A stretch of DNA of 64,000 nucleotides from G965279355 sp965279355 (GTDB taxonomy: Bacteria; Pseudomonadota; Alphaproteobacteria; CACIAM-22H2): the NCBI GenBank assembly GCA_965279355.1, contig OZ257155.1, positions 4,402,001 to 4,466,000 of the forward strand, given 5' to 3'. Made by a program: the position numbers and the translations under genes. Positions 41,523-49,726 of the stretch are shown here, piece by piece (position 1 is the stretch's first letter; each line of letters begins with the position of its first letter). The notes beneath the pieces were generated by a model. The model was not told where the DNA came from and searched no databases. It saw only the letters and a program-made list of their open reading frames with translations.

Positions 41523-42431
41523 GTGCGGTTTCATTTCCTGCTCACCAACCACTATCCGTACGGCTGCGCCCGGATCCAGGACGCGCTGGTGCCGATTGCC
41601 GCCGGTCTGGTCGAACTGGGCCATCGGGTGACATACGGGTTCGACGATGACGTGCCGCCCTGGCCGGCGGTCAACGTGCTGGTGGAATCGTTCGGCGACG
41701 ACACGGTCGTGGATCAGGTGATCGCGCTCAGGGGACAGGCGCAGTCGCGCTACTGCTTTGGCCTGTTATGCCCCTGGGATATCGACGGCCCTGAGGTGAC
41801 GGGCGATCCGGACGCACCGCGGCGGCGGGCGAATCTCGAGCGGCTGATGCCGCATGTCGATTTTGTCTGGACGTTGCAGCCGGGCGCGGTCGGCGGGCTT
41901 GTCGATCCCGGCCGGTTGCGTCTGCTGGAGCTTGGCTATTGCGCGGCCCTGCGGCGCGACAGCGTCCTGCCCCGCGATCTTGACGTGCTGTTCTGGGGCG
42001 ATCTTGCCGGCCGGCGGCAGGCGCTGTTCCTGGAGCTCAACCGGCGGGGTCTGCGCGTCGATACGACCCTGTCGGTCATGCCCGACTATATCCGCCGCGA
42101 TCTGCTCGATCGCGCGCACCTCGTCGTCGATATCCGCATGACCGAAGCGCAACATTTCCTGTCTCCAGATCTTCTTGTCGCCGGCATTCATGCTGCTGCC
42201 GCGATTGTCTGCGAGCGGTTCGATGCGTCGGTTCTGTCGTCGCTCTACCGTTACGTCGCACCCGCCGCCGCCGATGAGCTGGCCGATCTGTGCGTCATGC
42301 TCATCCAGTCCGGCCGGGCCCAGGCGCTTGGAACGGCGGCGCGCGATCTTTTCGCGGCCGAGACCTCGATGGCCGGCAATCTGCGGCGCGCCATGAGCGT
42401 TCCTGTCTTCGACGCACTGGCCGGCGCCTGA
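41523..42431 (+). CDS. CgeB-like glycosyltransferase-type protein, tandem paralogue 3
   Basis: The 302-residue paralogue starts with GTG: RFHFLLTNHYPYGCARIQDAL, then GLVELGHRVTYGF, PPWPAVNVLVESF and SRYCFGLLCPWDIDG. Later come NLERLMPHVDFVWTLQPG, RDLDVLFWGDLAGRRQ, YIRRDLLDRAHLVVDIRM and LVAGIHAAAAIVCERFDAS. The CG pair of the other copies is replaced by AA, and the acidic position is Ala, making this the most diverged C-terminal site. Paralogues 3 and 4 resemble each other more than 1 and 2. It shows the same tail, ETSMAGNLRRAM. Confidence 0.72.
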   Translation: MRFHFLLTNHYPYGCARIQDALVPIAAGLVELGHRVTYGFDDDVPPWPAVNVLVESFGDDTVVDQVIALRGQAQSRYCFGLLCPWDIDGPEVTGDPDAPRRRANLERLMPHVDFVWTLQPGAVGGLVDPGRLRLLELGYCAALRRDSVLPRDLDVLFWGDLAGRRQALFLELNRRGLRVDTTLSVMPDYIRRDLLDRAHLVVDIRMTEAQHFLSPDLLVAGIHAAAAIVCERFDASVLSSLYRYVAPAAADELADLCVMLIQSGRAQALGTAARDLFAAETSMAGNLRRAMSVPVFDALAGA

Positions 42432-42433
42432 CC

Positions 42434-43363
42434 ATGCATTTCCATTTCCAGCTCGCGAACCACTATTTCCACGGCGTGTTCCGCATCGAGGACATTCTCA
42501 CCCCGGTCATCTGGGGGTTGCGGTCGCTGGGTCATCGGGTGACGACCGGCATCCTGCCGACGCTGCCGCCATGGCCGTCCATCGTGATGCTGGTCGAATA
42601 TTTCGATCGCGAAGGCTATGACCGCGAAGTCATCGCGTTGAAGGCCGATCCGTCGAAGCGCTACTGCCTCGGCCTGCTGTGCACCGAGGATATCAAGGAT
42701 GCGCTCGTGATGGACGATCCGGCGTTTCCCCGGCGGCGGGAGAACCTGATGCGGGTCCTGCCGCATTTCGATTTCGTGTGGACCATCGTGCCCGGCTCCT
42801 ACGATGCCCATGTCGACGCCGCGCGGCTGGCGTTTCTCGACTACGGTTACGTCGAGGCCCTGCGCGGCGAGGGACTGCCGGCGGCGGAGCGCGATATCGA
42901 TGTGCTGTTCTACGCGACGATGAATGCGCGGCGGCAGACGCTGCGTGAGCGCCTGGAGCGCCGCGGACTACGCGTCATGGCAACCCGGGGACTGCTGCCC
43001 GGCTATATCCGGGCAAACCTGCTGTCGCGGGCGAAGATCGTGCTCGATACGCGGCGCGGCGAGGATGTCCGCTTCACCTCGCCGTCGCGGCTGTGCACCG
43101 CCCTCCAGATCGGCTCGACCATCGTGTCGGAGCTGTTCGACGAGAGCCGGTTGAAGGCGCTCTACGCCTACACCCAGGCCTGCGCGTTCGCGGAAATCGA
43201 GGACCGCTGCGTGGCGCTGGCGAAAGACCCCGCCTGCCTGGCGCATGGCCTCGACGCGCGCGAGCGGTTCCGGCGCGAGGTGCCGATGGAGGACAATCTC
43301 CGGCGTGCCCTGGACCTGCCGGTTTTCCGGACTTTGGAGGCGGCGGCGGACGGGCGTTTATAG
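42434..43363 (+). CDS. CgeB-like glycosyltransferase-type protein, tandem paralogue 4
   Basis: The 309-residue paralogue starts MHFHFQLANHYFHGVFRIED, then GLRSLGHRVTTGI, PPWPSIVMLVEYF and KRYCLGLLCTEDIKDA. NLMRVLPHFDFVWTIVPG, RDIDVLFYATMNARRQTL, YIRANLLSRAKIVLDTRRG and RLCTALQIGSTIVSELFDES follow, with Thr at the acidic position. The tail is VPMEDNLRRALDLP. The ATG lies two bases after the stop of paralogue 3. Its stop overlaps that of the converging HD gene in the palindrome TTATAG. It closes the array. Confidence 0.72.
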   Translation: MHFHFQLANHYFHGVFRIEDILTPVIWGLRSLGHRVTTGILPTLPPWPSIVMLVEYFDREGYDREVIALKADPSKRYCLGLLCTEDIKDALVMDDPAFPRRRENLMRVLPHFDFVWTIVPGSYDAHVDAARLAFLDYGYVEALRGEGLPAAERDIDVLFYATMNARRQTLRERLERRGLRVMATRGLLPGYIRANLLSRAKIVLDTRRGEDVRFTSPSRLCTALQIGSTIVSELFDESRLKALYAYTQACAFAEIEDRCVALAKDPACLAHGLDARERFRREVPMEDNLRRALDLPVFRTLEAAADGRL

Positions 43364-44125
43364 GAAGCGGGTCGGCTGGATGAGCGTCCGCCACATATGG
43401 GCGACCGGGCTGTTGTCGTAGCCGAGCCCTTCCTCGGGCTGCTTGAAGTTGCGGCCGATGATGTCGATGAAATCGTCGAGGCTGACCTTCGCATCCGGAT
43501 CGAATGAATAGATGTCGTAAAGGCAGATCATGCGCCCGGTCATGTACCATTTGTGGTCGCGATAGCGCTTGTACTCATCTTCCATGAGCTTGTCCGGCCG
43601 GTAGTCGGGGCCGAAATACTTGATGTAGGCGTCGGGATATTTGTAACCGACGGACTCATCCGGGAAGAAGCGCAGGGACTGGTGCGCGCGGATTCCCCAG
43701 CTGACTTCCTCGTCGACATACGGCTCCAGCATCTGTGCCGCCCAGTAGCCGTGGTCGCAGCGGATGAAGCTGACTACCGCGAAATCGTGCAGCAGGCAGG
43801 CCAGAACGATCTTCTCATTCATCCCCGCCTTCAGCGCATGTGTCGCGCTCTGCAGCAGATGGTTGTTCGGCACCATCCGATGCTTGAAGAAATCGACCAG
43901 GGTCGGCTTCTCCGGCAGTTTCGGCAGCCGCGGATCGTCCCCCATGTTGAGGTACTTCCCGGGGTTCTTCTTCTGCAGTTCCAGGCTGGATTCGAACGCG
44001 ACCTTGCCATCGCCCATGAAGAACAGCGCCGACTTCGTGTGCAGGCGCTCAAGCTCCATCGTCATCTTGTGCTCGAGTTCGTCGGCACGCTCGGACAGGC
44101 TCATCGGACGGGCGGCGGTGTTCAT
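43358..44125 (-). CDS. HD-domain-like protein
   Basis: The 255-residue protein has an HD-type core: NHLLQSATHALKAGMNEKIVLACLLHDFAVVSFIRCDHGYWAAQML, with LLHD carrying the HD pair and an upstream His in NHLL. Later His residues, RAHQSLRF and RDHKWYMTGR, may complete a di-metal site. The end, NFKQPEEGLGYDNSPVAHMWRT, looks strongly conserved. Such proteins may be phosphohydrolases or diiron oxygenases; which applies here cannot be told. It lies 24 bases downstream of the TctC-type gene on the same strand, suggesting linked functions in uptake and catabolism. Confidence 0.7.
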   Translation of the reverse strand: MNTAARPMSLSERADELEHKMTMELERLHTKSALFFMGDGKVAFESSLELQKKNPGKYLNMGDDPRLPKLPEKPTLVDFFKHRMVPNNHLLQSATHALKAGMNEKIVLACLLHDFAVVSFIRCDHGYWAAQMLEPYVDEEVSWGIRAHQSLRFFPDESVGYKYPDAYIKYFGPDYRPDKLMEDEYKRYRDHKWYMTGRMICLYDIYSFDPDAKVSLDDFIDIIGRNFKQPEEGLGYDNSPVAHMWRTLIQPTRFL

Positions 44126-44149
44126 GGGGCGTCTCTTGGCTGGTCGGTG

Positions 44150-45142
44150 TTACTGCGGCTGAATCTTGGCCAGACGAACATAATCCGCCCAGGCCTTGAT
44201 GTCGCGGGCCAGAATTTCCTTCAGCATGCGGCCGTTACCGGGCAGCGGATCGTAACCCTGGGTCAGCAGGAAAGCGCGGGTTTCGTCGGTGACGACGATC
44301 TGGTTGAACCAGGCTTCCAGCTTGTCGACGATGGGCTTCGGCGTCTTGGCCGCCACATGCACCGACCACCACGGGGCGAGATCGATACCGGAGACTCCGG
44401 CCTCGGCGAAGGTCGGCAGTTCCGGCATCGCGGTCATGCGCTTGCTGCCGGTGACGGCGAGGCCGCGCAGCTTGCCGGCCCTGATCTGCTCGATCGCGAA
44501 CCCGGCGTCGCCGACGATGAAATCGAGATTGCCGCTGCCGTCCAGCAGATCGCCCATCGCCTGGGCGGAAGTCCGGTAATTCACCGGCTGCGCCTGCACG
44601 CCGGCGGCCTGCTTGTAGAGTTCGGTCGCGACGGTGCCGGTATGGGTGATCGATGCATAGGACGCCTTGTCGCCCTTGCGCTTGAGATGCGCGGTCAAGT
44701 CGCTGACGGACCGGATCGGTGACTTGGCATCGACATAGAGAATGAAGGACAGCGTGGCGAGCGTGGTGACGTGCTCGAAATCGTTCATCGGATCGAAGGA
44801 GAGCGTCTTGAACGTGTTGGCCGCGGCGGCGAGGACCGAAGCACCGGGCGCGATGTACACCGTGTAGCCGTCGGGGCGGGAGCGGGCGACGGCTTCGGTG
44901 GCCACATTGCCGAACGCGCCGACCCGGTTGTCGACGATCACCGGCTTGCCGGCCAGCTGGCCGAGCTTGGCGGCGTAGTAACGCACGATCACGTCGGCGC
45001 CGCTGCCGGCCGGAAACATGCAGATCGCCTTGATCTCCCGGTTCGGGTAGTCGGCGTCCTGGGCAAGGGCGAAAGACGGGGCGAGGGCGGCGGCACCGGC
45101 ACCGGCCATCATGGTAAGAGCGTCGCGGCGTGTGACAGTCAT
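44150..45142 (-). CDS. Tripartite tricarboxylate transporter binding protein (Bug/TctC family)
   Basis: The 330-residue protein begins MTVTRRDALTMMAGAGAAALAPSFALA, a signal peptide with an Arg pair that could use the Tat route. The Bug domain shows YPNREIKAICMFPAGSGADVIVRYYAAKL, VIVDNRVGAFGNVATEAVA, PDGYTVYIAPGAS and LRGLAVTGSKRMTAMPELPTFAEAG. Such proteins bind carboxylates in the periplasm for a TctAB permease, which is not in the window; orphan members are common. AGGA precedes the ATG at 45142. Co-transcribed with the HD gene. Confidence 0.92.
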   Translation of the reverse strand: MTVTRRDALTMMAGAGAAALAPSFALAQDADYPNREIKAICMFPAGSGADVIVRYYAAKLGQLAGKPVIVDNRVGAFGNVATEAVARSRPDGYTVYIAPGASVLAAAANTFKTLSFDPMNDFEHVTTLATLSFILYVDAKSPIRSVSDLTAHLKRKGDKASYASITHTGTVATELYKQAAGVQAQPVNYRTSAQAMGDLLDGSGNLDFIVGDAGFAIEQIRAGKLRGLAVTGSKRMTAMPELPTFAEAGVSGIDLAPWWSVHVAAKTPKPIVDKLEAWFNQIVVTDETRAFLLTQGYDPLPGNGRMLKEILARDIKAWADYVRLAKIQPQ

Positions 45143-45308
45143 CTGGTTCCTCCCGTGCGGCGCCCTTGGGGCGCTTTTCGATGACGGAGTTTCCGCACAG
45201 ATCGTCCGATGCGTCAACTTGGGGTGCCCGGCACTGATCGCTTGACGATCCGGCTGGGTCTGAAACTATCGACCCTGCCGGATCGCAATTCATTAACGAT
45301 GGTGAGCG

Positions 45309-46418
45309 ATGGCCCGCAAGACCGTTGGAAAGAAACGTGTTCGCGTACAGAGCCCGCCCGCCAATCCGATGGGGACGGACGGGTTCGAGTTTGTCGAGTA
45401 CACGGCCCCCGATCCGGCGGCGCTGGGCCGGCTGTTCGAGCGACTGGGTTTCTCGGCAGTGGCCCGGCATCGCTCCAAGAAAGTGACGCTCTACCGGCAG
45501 GGTGACGTCAATTTCATCGTCAACGCCGAGCCGGACAGTTTCGCGCAGGCCTTCGCAAAGGTGCATGGCCCGTCTGCCTGCGCCATGGCGTTCCGCGTCG
45601 ACGATGCCGCGGCGGCGCTGGAACGCGCCGTGGCGAAAGGCGCCCAGCCGTTCCACGGGAAGGTCGGGCCGATGGAGCTGAACATCCCGGCGATCAAGGG
45701 GATCGGCGGCAGTCTCATCTATTTCGTCGACCGCTACGGCCCGCGCGGCAGCATCTACGATATCGACTTTCGCCCGGTGAAAGGCGTGAACCCGCGACCG
45801 AAGGGGGCGGGCCTGGCCTATATCGATCACCTGACCCATAACGTGCATCGCGGCCGCATGAAGCTGTGGTCGGGGTTCTACGAGAAGCTGTTCAACTTCA
45901 AGGAGCAGCGTTACTTCGACATCGAGGGCAAGCACACCGGCCTCAAGTCGCAGGCGATGGTCAGTCCCTGCGGCAAGATCCGGATTCCGATCAACGAATC
46001 ATCGGACAGCAAGTCGCAGATCGAGGAATACCTGCAGGCCTATCACGGCGAAGGCATCCAGCACATCGCGCTGGCGTCGAGCGACATCTACGCGACGGTC
46101 GATCTGCTCCGCGAGAACAGGGTCAAGTTTCTCGACACGCCCGACACCTATTACGAGCTGATCGACAAGCGCCTGCCGGGTCACGGCGAAAATCTGAAGC
46201 GGCTCAGGCAGCGGCGTATTCTGGTCGACGGGCAGACCGGGCGCGTCAAGCGCCTGCTGCTGCAGATCTTCACCGAGACGCTGATCGGACCGATCTTCTT
46301 CGAGATGATCCAGCGCAAGGGAGACGAGGGGTTCGGCGAGGGCAATTTCCGCGCCCTGTTCGAATCGATGGAGCTCGACCAGATCCGCCGCGGCACGCTC
46401 AAGGCGCCGCGAAAATAG
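45309..46418 (+). CDS. hppD: 4-Hydroxyphenylpyruvate dioxygenase
   Basis: The 369-residue enzyme converts 4-hydroxyphenylpyruvate to homogentisate in tyrosine degradation. It has two VOC-type halves. Iron ligands are His174 in YIDHLTHNV, His252 in GIQHIALAS and Glu332 in PIFFEMIQRKG. The C-terminal FGEGNFRALFESMELDQ closes the site in this family. Its basic N-terminus (RKTVGKKRVRVQ) is a small extension. It heads a tyrosine/homogentisate catabolic set with FAH and maiA, transcribed divergently from the TctC gene. Confidence 0.96.
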   Translation: MARKTVGKKRVRVQSPPANPMGTDGFEFVEYTAPDPAALGRLFERLGFSAVARHRSKKVTLYRQGDVNFIVNAEPDSFAQAFAKVHGPSACAMAFRVDDAAAALERAVAKGAQPFHGKVGPMELNIPAIKGIGGSLIYFVDRYGPRGSIYDIDFRPVKGVNPRPKGAGLAYIDHLTHNVHRGRMKLWSGFYEKLFNFKEQRYFDIEGKHTGLKSQAMVSPCGKIRIPINESSDSKSQIEEYLQAYHGEGIQHIALASSDIYATVDLLRENRVKFLDTPDTYYELIDKRLPGHGENLKRLRQRRILVDGQTGRVKRLLLQIFTETLIGPIFFEMIQRKGDEGFGEGNFRALFESMELDQIRRGTLKAPRK

Positions 46419-46499
46419 CGGGTTTATTTAGACTTCTCCCGGAAGGCCCCGATTGCTAGGGTCGCGCCTCTTCGGACGGGGCGTGAGGAGCGGAGCGGC

Positions 46500-47510
46500 G
46501 TGAAGCTCGGGACATTGAAGGAGGGAGGGCGCGACGGCACGCTGGTGCTGGTGTCGCGCGATCTCAAGCGGGCGATCAAGGTTCCCGATATCGCGCCGAC
46601 CATGCAGTTCGCCCTCGACAACTGGGAGCGCGTGAGCGGCGACCTGCTGCGCGCCTCGCGGCGGCTGCACGAGGTTCAGTTCGCCGCTTATGGCGGACCG
46701 CAGGCCTTCCCGCTGGAAACCTCCAGACTTGCGGCGCCGCTGCCGCGCGCCTGTCAGTTTCTCGACGGTGCCGCCTATCTGCACCATGTCGAACTGGTGC
46801 GGCGCGCGCAGGGCATCGAAATGCCGAAATCCTTCCTGACTGAGCCGCTGATGTATCAGGGCCTGTCGGACAGCTTCATCGGCGCGGAAGACAATATCCA
46901 GGCGGTCGACGAGGCGGATGGCATCGATTTCGAGGCGGAGGTCGCCGTCGTTCTCGACGACGTGCCGATGGGTGTGTCGCCGGCGGAGGCGGGCCAGTCC
47001 ATCCGGCTTGTGATGTTGCTCAACGACGTCACTCTGCGCAATCTCGTCCCGGGCGAAATGGCAAAAGGGTTCGGCATGGTCAATGCCAAACCGGCATCGA
47101 GCTTCTCGCCCGTGGCGGTGACGCTCGACGAGCTGGGCGAGTACTGGCACGGCGGCAAGCTGCATTTTCCGCTGGTTTCGCACGTGAACGGGCGGCTGTT
47201 CGGCAATCCGAACGCCGGCAATGACATGCATTTCGACTTTCCGACCCTCATCGCCCATGCGGCAAAAACCCGCAGGCTCGCAGCCGGCACGATCCTCGGC
47301 GGCGGCACCGTCTCGAATAAGGATCACAAGGTCGGATCGAGCTGCATTGCCGAGCGCCGCACCCTCGAAACGCTGATGTCCGGTAAGCCGGATACGCCTT
47401 TCCTCAAATTCGGCGATCGCATCCGTATCGAAATGCTGGACGGCGAGGGTAAGTCCATCTTCGGCGCCATCGACCAGCGCATCACCCGCAACACGTCTTC
47501 CCTGGATTGA
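46500..47510 (+). CDS. Fumarylacetoacetate hydrolase family protein
   Basis: The 336-residue enzyme belongs to the FAH family and probably splits fumarylacetoacetate to fumarate and acetoacetate at the end of tyrosine catabolism. Landmarks are the LMYQGLSDSFIGAEDNI segment, IDFEAEVAVVLDDVPMG with the metal-binding Glu pair, MLLNDVTLRNLVPGEMAKGFG, and TILGGGTVSNKDHKVGSSCIAERR. It is of the shorter bacterial type. The GTG start is preceded by GAGGAGCGG. It lies between hppD and maiA. Confidence 0.92.
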   Translation: MKLGTLKEGGRDGTLVLVSRDLKRAIKVPDIAPTMQFALDNWERVSGDLLRASRRLHEVQFAAYGGPQAFPLETSRLAAPLPRACQFLDGAAYLHHVELVRRAQGIEMPKSFLTEPLMYQGLSDSFIGAEDNIQAVDEADGIDFEAEVAVVLDDVPMGVSPAEAGQSIRLVMLLNDVTLRNLVPGEMAKGFGMVNAKPASSFSPVAVTLDELGEYWHGGKLHFPLVSHVNGRLFGNPNAGNDMHFDFPTLIAHAAKTRRLAAGTILGGGTVSNKDHKVGSSCIAERRTLETLMSGKPDTPFLKFGDRIRIEMLDGEGKSIFGAIDQRITRNTSSLD

Positions 47511-47518
47511 GGTCCGTC

Positions 47519-48163
47519 ATGAAGCTCTACAGTTTCTTCCGTTCGTCCGCCGCGTTCCGCACGCGCATCGCGCTCAATCTCAAGGGCCTGCCGCATGACA
47601 TGGAGTTCATCCATCTGCGCAAGAACGAGCAGTCGGCGCCGGCGTACGTGAAGGTCAATCCGCTGGGCCTGGTGCCGACGCTGATCGACGGGCCGAACGT
47701 CTTGGCGCAGTCGCTGGCGATCATCGAATATTTGGATGAGACACATCCCAGCCCGCCGCTGCTGCCGAAGGACCCGCTGGGCCGGGCGCGGGCGCGGGCG
47801 ATCGCGTTGACCGTCGCCTGCGAAATCCATCCGCTCAACAACCTGCGGGTCCTCGTCTATCTGAAGAAGGTGATGAAGGTTTCGGACGCGGCGCATGACG
47901 AGTGGTATCGCCACTGGATCGCCGAAGGCTTCAAGCCGCTGGAAGAGATGCTGAAGCAGAAGGAGACCGGGACGTTCTGCCACGGCGATACGCCGACCCT
48001 GGCCGATATCTGCCTGGTGCCGCAGGTCTTCAATGCGATGCGCTACAATACCGAGGCCGAATTGCGGGTGGCCTATCCGACGATCTTCCGCGTGTTCGAC
48101 AACTGTATGAAGATCGACGCCTTCCAGAAGGCAACCCCGGAGAACCAGGGCGACCGCGAGTAG
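47519..48163 (+). CDS. maiA: Maleylacetoacetate isomerase
   Basis: The 214-residue protein is a zeta-class glutathione transferase that isomerises maleylacetoacetate to fumarylacetoacetate. MKLYSFFRSSAAFRTRIALNLKGLPHD is the N-terminal thioredoxin-fold active site; the SSC of many zeta enzymes reads SSA here. VNPLGLVPTLIDG and LAIIEYLDETHP bind glutathione, and ALTVACEIHPLNNLRVLVYL and HGDTPTLADICLVPQVFNA belong to the helical domain. GAGG lies upstream of the ATG. It completes the set with hppD and FAH. Confidence 0.95.
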   Translation: MKLYSFFRSSAAFRTRIALNLKGLPHDMEFIHLRKNEQSAPAYVKVNPLGLVPTLIDGPNVLAQSLAIIEYLDETHPSPPLLPKDPLGRARARAIALTVACEIHPLNNLRVLVYLKKVMKVSDAAHDEWYRHWIAEGFKPLEEMLKQKETGTFCHGDTPTLADICLVPQVFNAMRYNTEAELRVAYPTIFRVFDNCMKIDAFQKATPENQGDRE

Positions 48164-48169
48164 GGGGCC

Positions 48170-48913
48170 TTAGCTCTTCTTCTTGCGGGCCTCGGCGACG
48201 AGGCTTTTGAGCGTCGGCAGGTCGATGGCTCCCGGCACGGTCGTATCGCCGATGACAAACGCCGGGGTGCCGTTCAGGTTCAGGGCGCGGGCGAGGGTGC
48301 GGTTGCGCTCGATGATCATGTCGACCTCGGGTGCGCCCATATCGGTTTTCAGCTTCCGCGCATCGAGGCCGGTCTCGGTCGCGATCTTCAGGACCGACGG
48401 TTCGTCGAGCGTGCCGCGGGCGCGCATCAGCGCATTGTGCATCTCGATGTACTTGTTCTGCGCGCGCGCGGCGATGGCGGCGCGCGATGCGACCACGGAA
48501 TCCGGCCCCAGGATCGGCAGCTCCTTGTAGACGAAGCGGATCTTGCCATCGTCCTTCAGAAGCTGGGTCAGCGAGGGCACGACCTGTTTGCAGTAGGGGC
48601 AGCGGTAGTCGAAGAACTCGACCACAGTCACGTCGCCCTGCGGGTTGCCGCTGACGACCGATCCCGGATCGTTCAGGATTTCCTCGCGGAACTGCACGAT
48701 CGCATCCTTGGCGGAACGCTCGGCTTCGCCGCGACGCTTCTGCTCCAGCCCTTCCACGGCCTCAAGAATGAGTTCCGGATTCTTCAGAAGATAGTCGCGG
48801 ATGATGCGCTCGATGGCCTGCGTCTGCTCCGGCGTCATTGGCGTTTGCGCGGCGGCGAAGCCGGCGGTTAGCGCAAGGCCGGCGACAAGAAGCATGCGGA
48901 TGGTCTGGAACAC
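48170..48913 (-). CDS. DsbA-family thiol:disulfide oxidoreductase
   Basis: The 247-residue periplasmic protein has a signal peptide (MLLVAGLALTAGFAAAQ) and an N-terminal helical extension, LLKNPELILEAVEGLEQK, typical of DsbA/Com1-like alphaproteobacterial proteins. The thioredoxin fold has VVEFFDYRCPYCKQVVP, with Cys105 and Cys108, and the cis-Pro NGTPAFVIGD. It introduces or rearranges disulfides. The start is GTG after GGAGG. It follows the lipoprotein and M48 protease genes on the same strand, an envelope quality-control grouping. Confidence 0.93.
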   Translation of the reverse strand: MFQTIRMLLVAGLALTAGFAAAQTPMTPEQTQAIERIIRDYLLKNPELILEAVEGLEQKRRGEAERSAKDAIVQFREEILNDPGSVVSGNPQGDVTVVEFFDYRCPYCKQVVPSLTQLLKDDGKIRFVYKELPILGPDSVVASRAAIAARAQNKYIEMHNALMRARGTLDEPSVLKIATETGLDARKLKTDMGAPEVDMIIERNRTLARALNLNGTPAFVIGDTTVPGAIDLPTLKSLVAEARKKKS

Positions 48914-48925
48914 GGCGGCCTCCGC

Positions 48926-49726
48926 TTAGCGGGTCAGCGACACTTCGGCGACATAGCCGAGCGGGAGCGGTGGGGTGACCGCCTGCACAACAGGTTTGCC
49001 TGGAAGCCCGCCAACCGCGATGAACGCGATCTGCGCGCGATCCAGACGGTCGCGCGGCCAGAACTGCTCGTAGATCTTGCCGAGATCGATGGCCTCAAGC
49101 TTCCACTCGCCGCCCTGATCGAATTGCGGCGGCCGCAGCGCGATCTTCACGCCCTGGTCGCTGACCGCATTCAGATGCTGGGCCGCATTCTGGTTGCGGC
49201 CGGCGCCGACACCGCCGAACACGAAATCGACGCGGCGGTCGGCGGGCGGCTGTCCGGACCCGCCGAACAGACGATCCGTCAGTTGCGGCGATGACGGCGC
49301 GCCACCGTAGAAACCGACCGAGAGGACAAGGCCGCGCTCGAGGCCGTCGCCGGGGCCGCCTTCATAGATGACGGGCTCCAGATACCAGGCCCAGTGCAGA
49401 TAGGGCATTGCCAGCAGCGGAATGGACAGGCGGCGGCCGAGCATTGCGGTGGTCGGTTCGCCGCTGTTAGGCGCGTGTACCCGCAGCACCGTCGTGCCGC
49501 TCAGTTCCACCGTCGCGAACCGTTCGGCGGAGCGGGCGGTGCGCCACCACGGATCGCCCGCCTGGGCCGGATTGAAGCCGGGCTCCGGCCCGATGACGAC
49601 GGCACGGCCGCCGACTTCGCGCAGCGCCTGCGGCGGGGCCGCGGCACAGGCCGCAAGTCCGAGAAGGGCAGCGATTGCAATCAGTCGCGCGGGAGACAGG
49701 CTAGTTGTTCTTTTTATCGTTCGCAT
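48926..49726 (-). CDS. Putative lipoprotein, DUF3047-like
   Basis: The 266-residue protein has a lipoprotein signal peptide (LIAIAALLGLAAC, Cys near residue 26). The mature part has LHWAWYLEPVIYEGGPGDGLERGLVLSVGFYGG, VDFVFGGVGAGRNQN and LDRAQIAFIAVGGLPGKPVVQAVT. The layout recalls DUF3047 exported proteins (W-x-W, then gDg...R...v.f), but the match by eye is weak. The start at 49726 overlaps the end of the M48 gene by 26 bases; longer upstream frames run through that gene and are rejected. Function is unknown. Confidence 0.65.
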   Translation of the reverse strand: MRTIKRTTSLSPARLIAIAALLGLAACAAAPPQALREVGGRAVVIGPEPGFNPAQAGDPWWRTARSAERFATVELSGTTVLRVHAPNSGEPTTAMLGRRLSIPLLAMPYLHWAWYLEPVIYEGGPGDGLERGLVLSVGFYGGAPSSPQLTDRLFGGSGQPPADRRVDFVFGGVGAGRNQNAAQHLNAVSDQGVKIALRPPQFDQGGEWKLEAIDLGKIYEQFWPRDRLDRAQIAFIAVGGLPGKPVVQAVTPPLPLGYVAEVSLTR

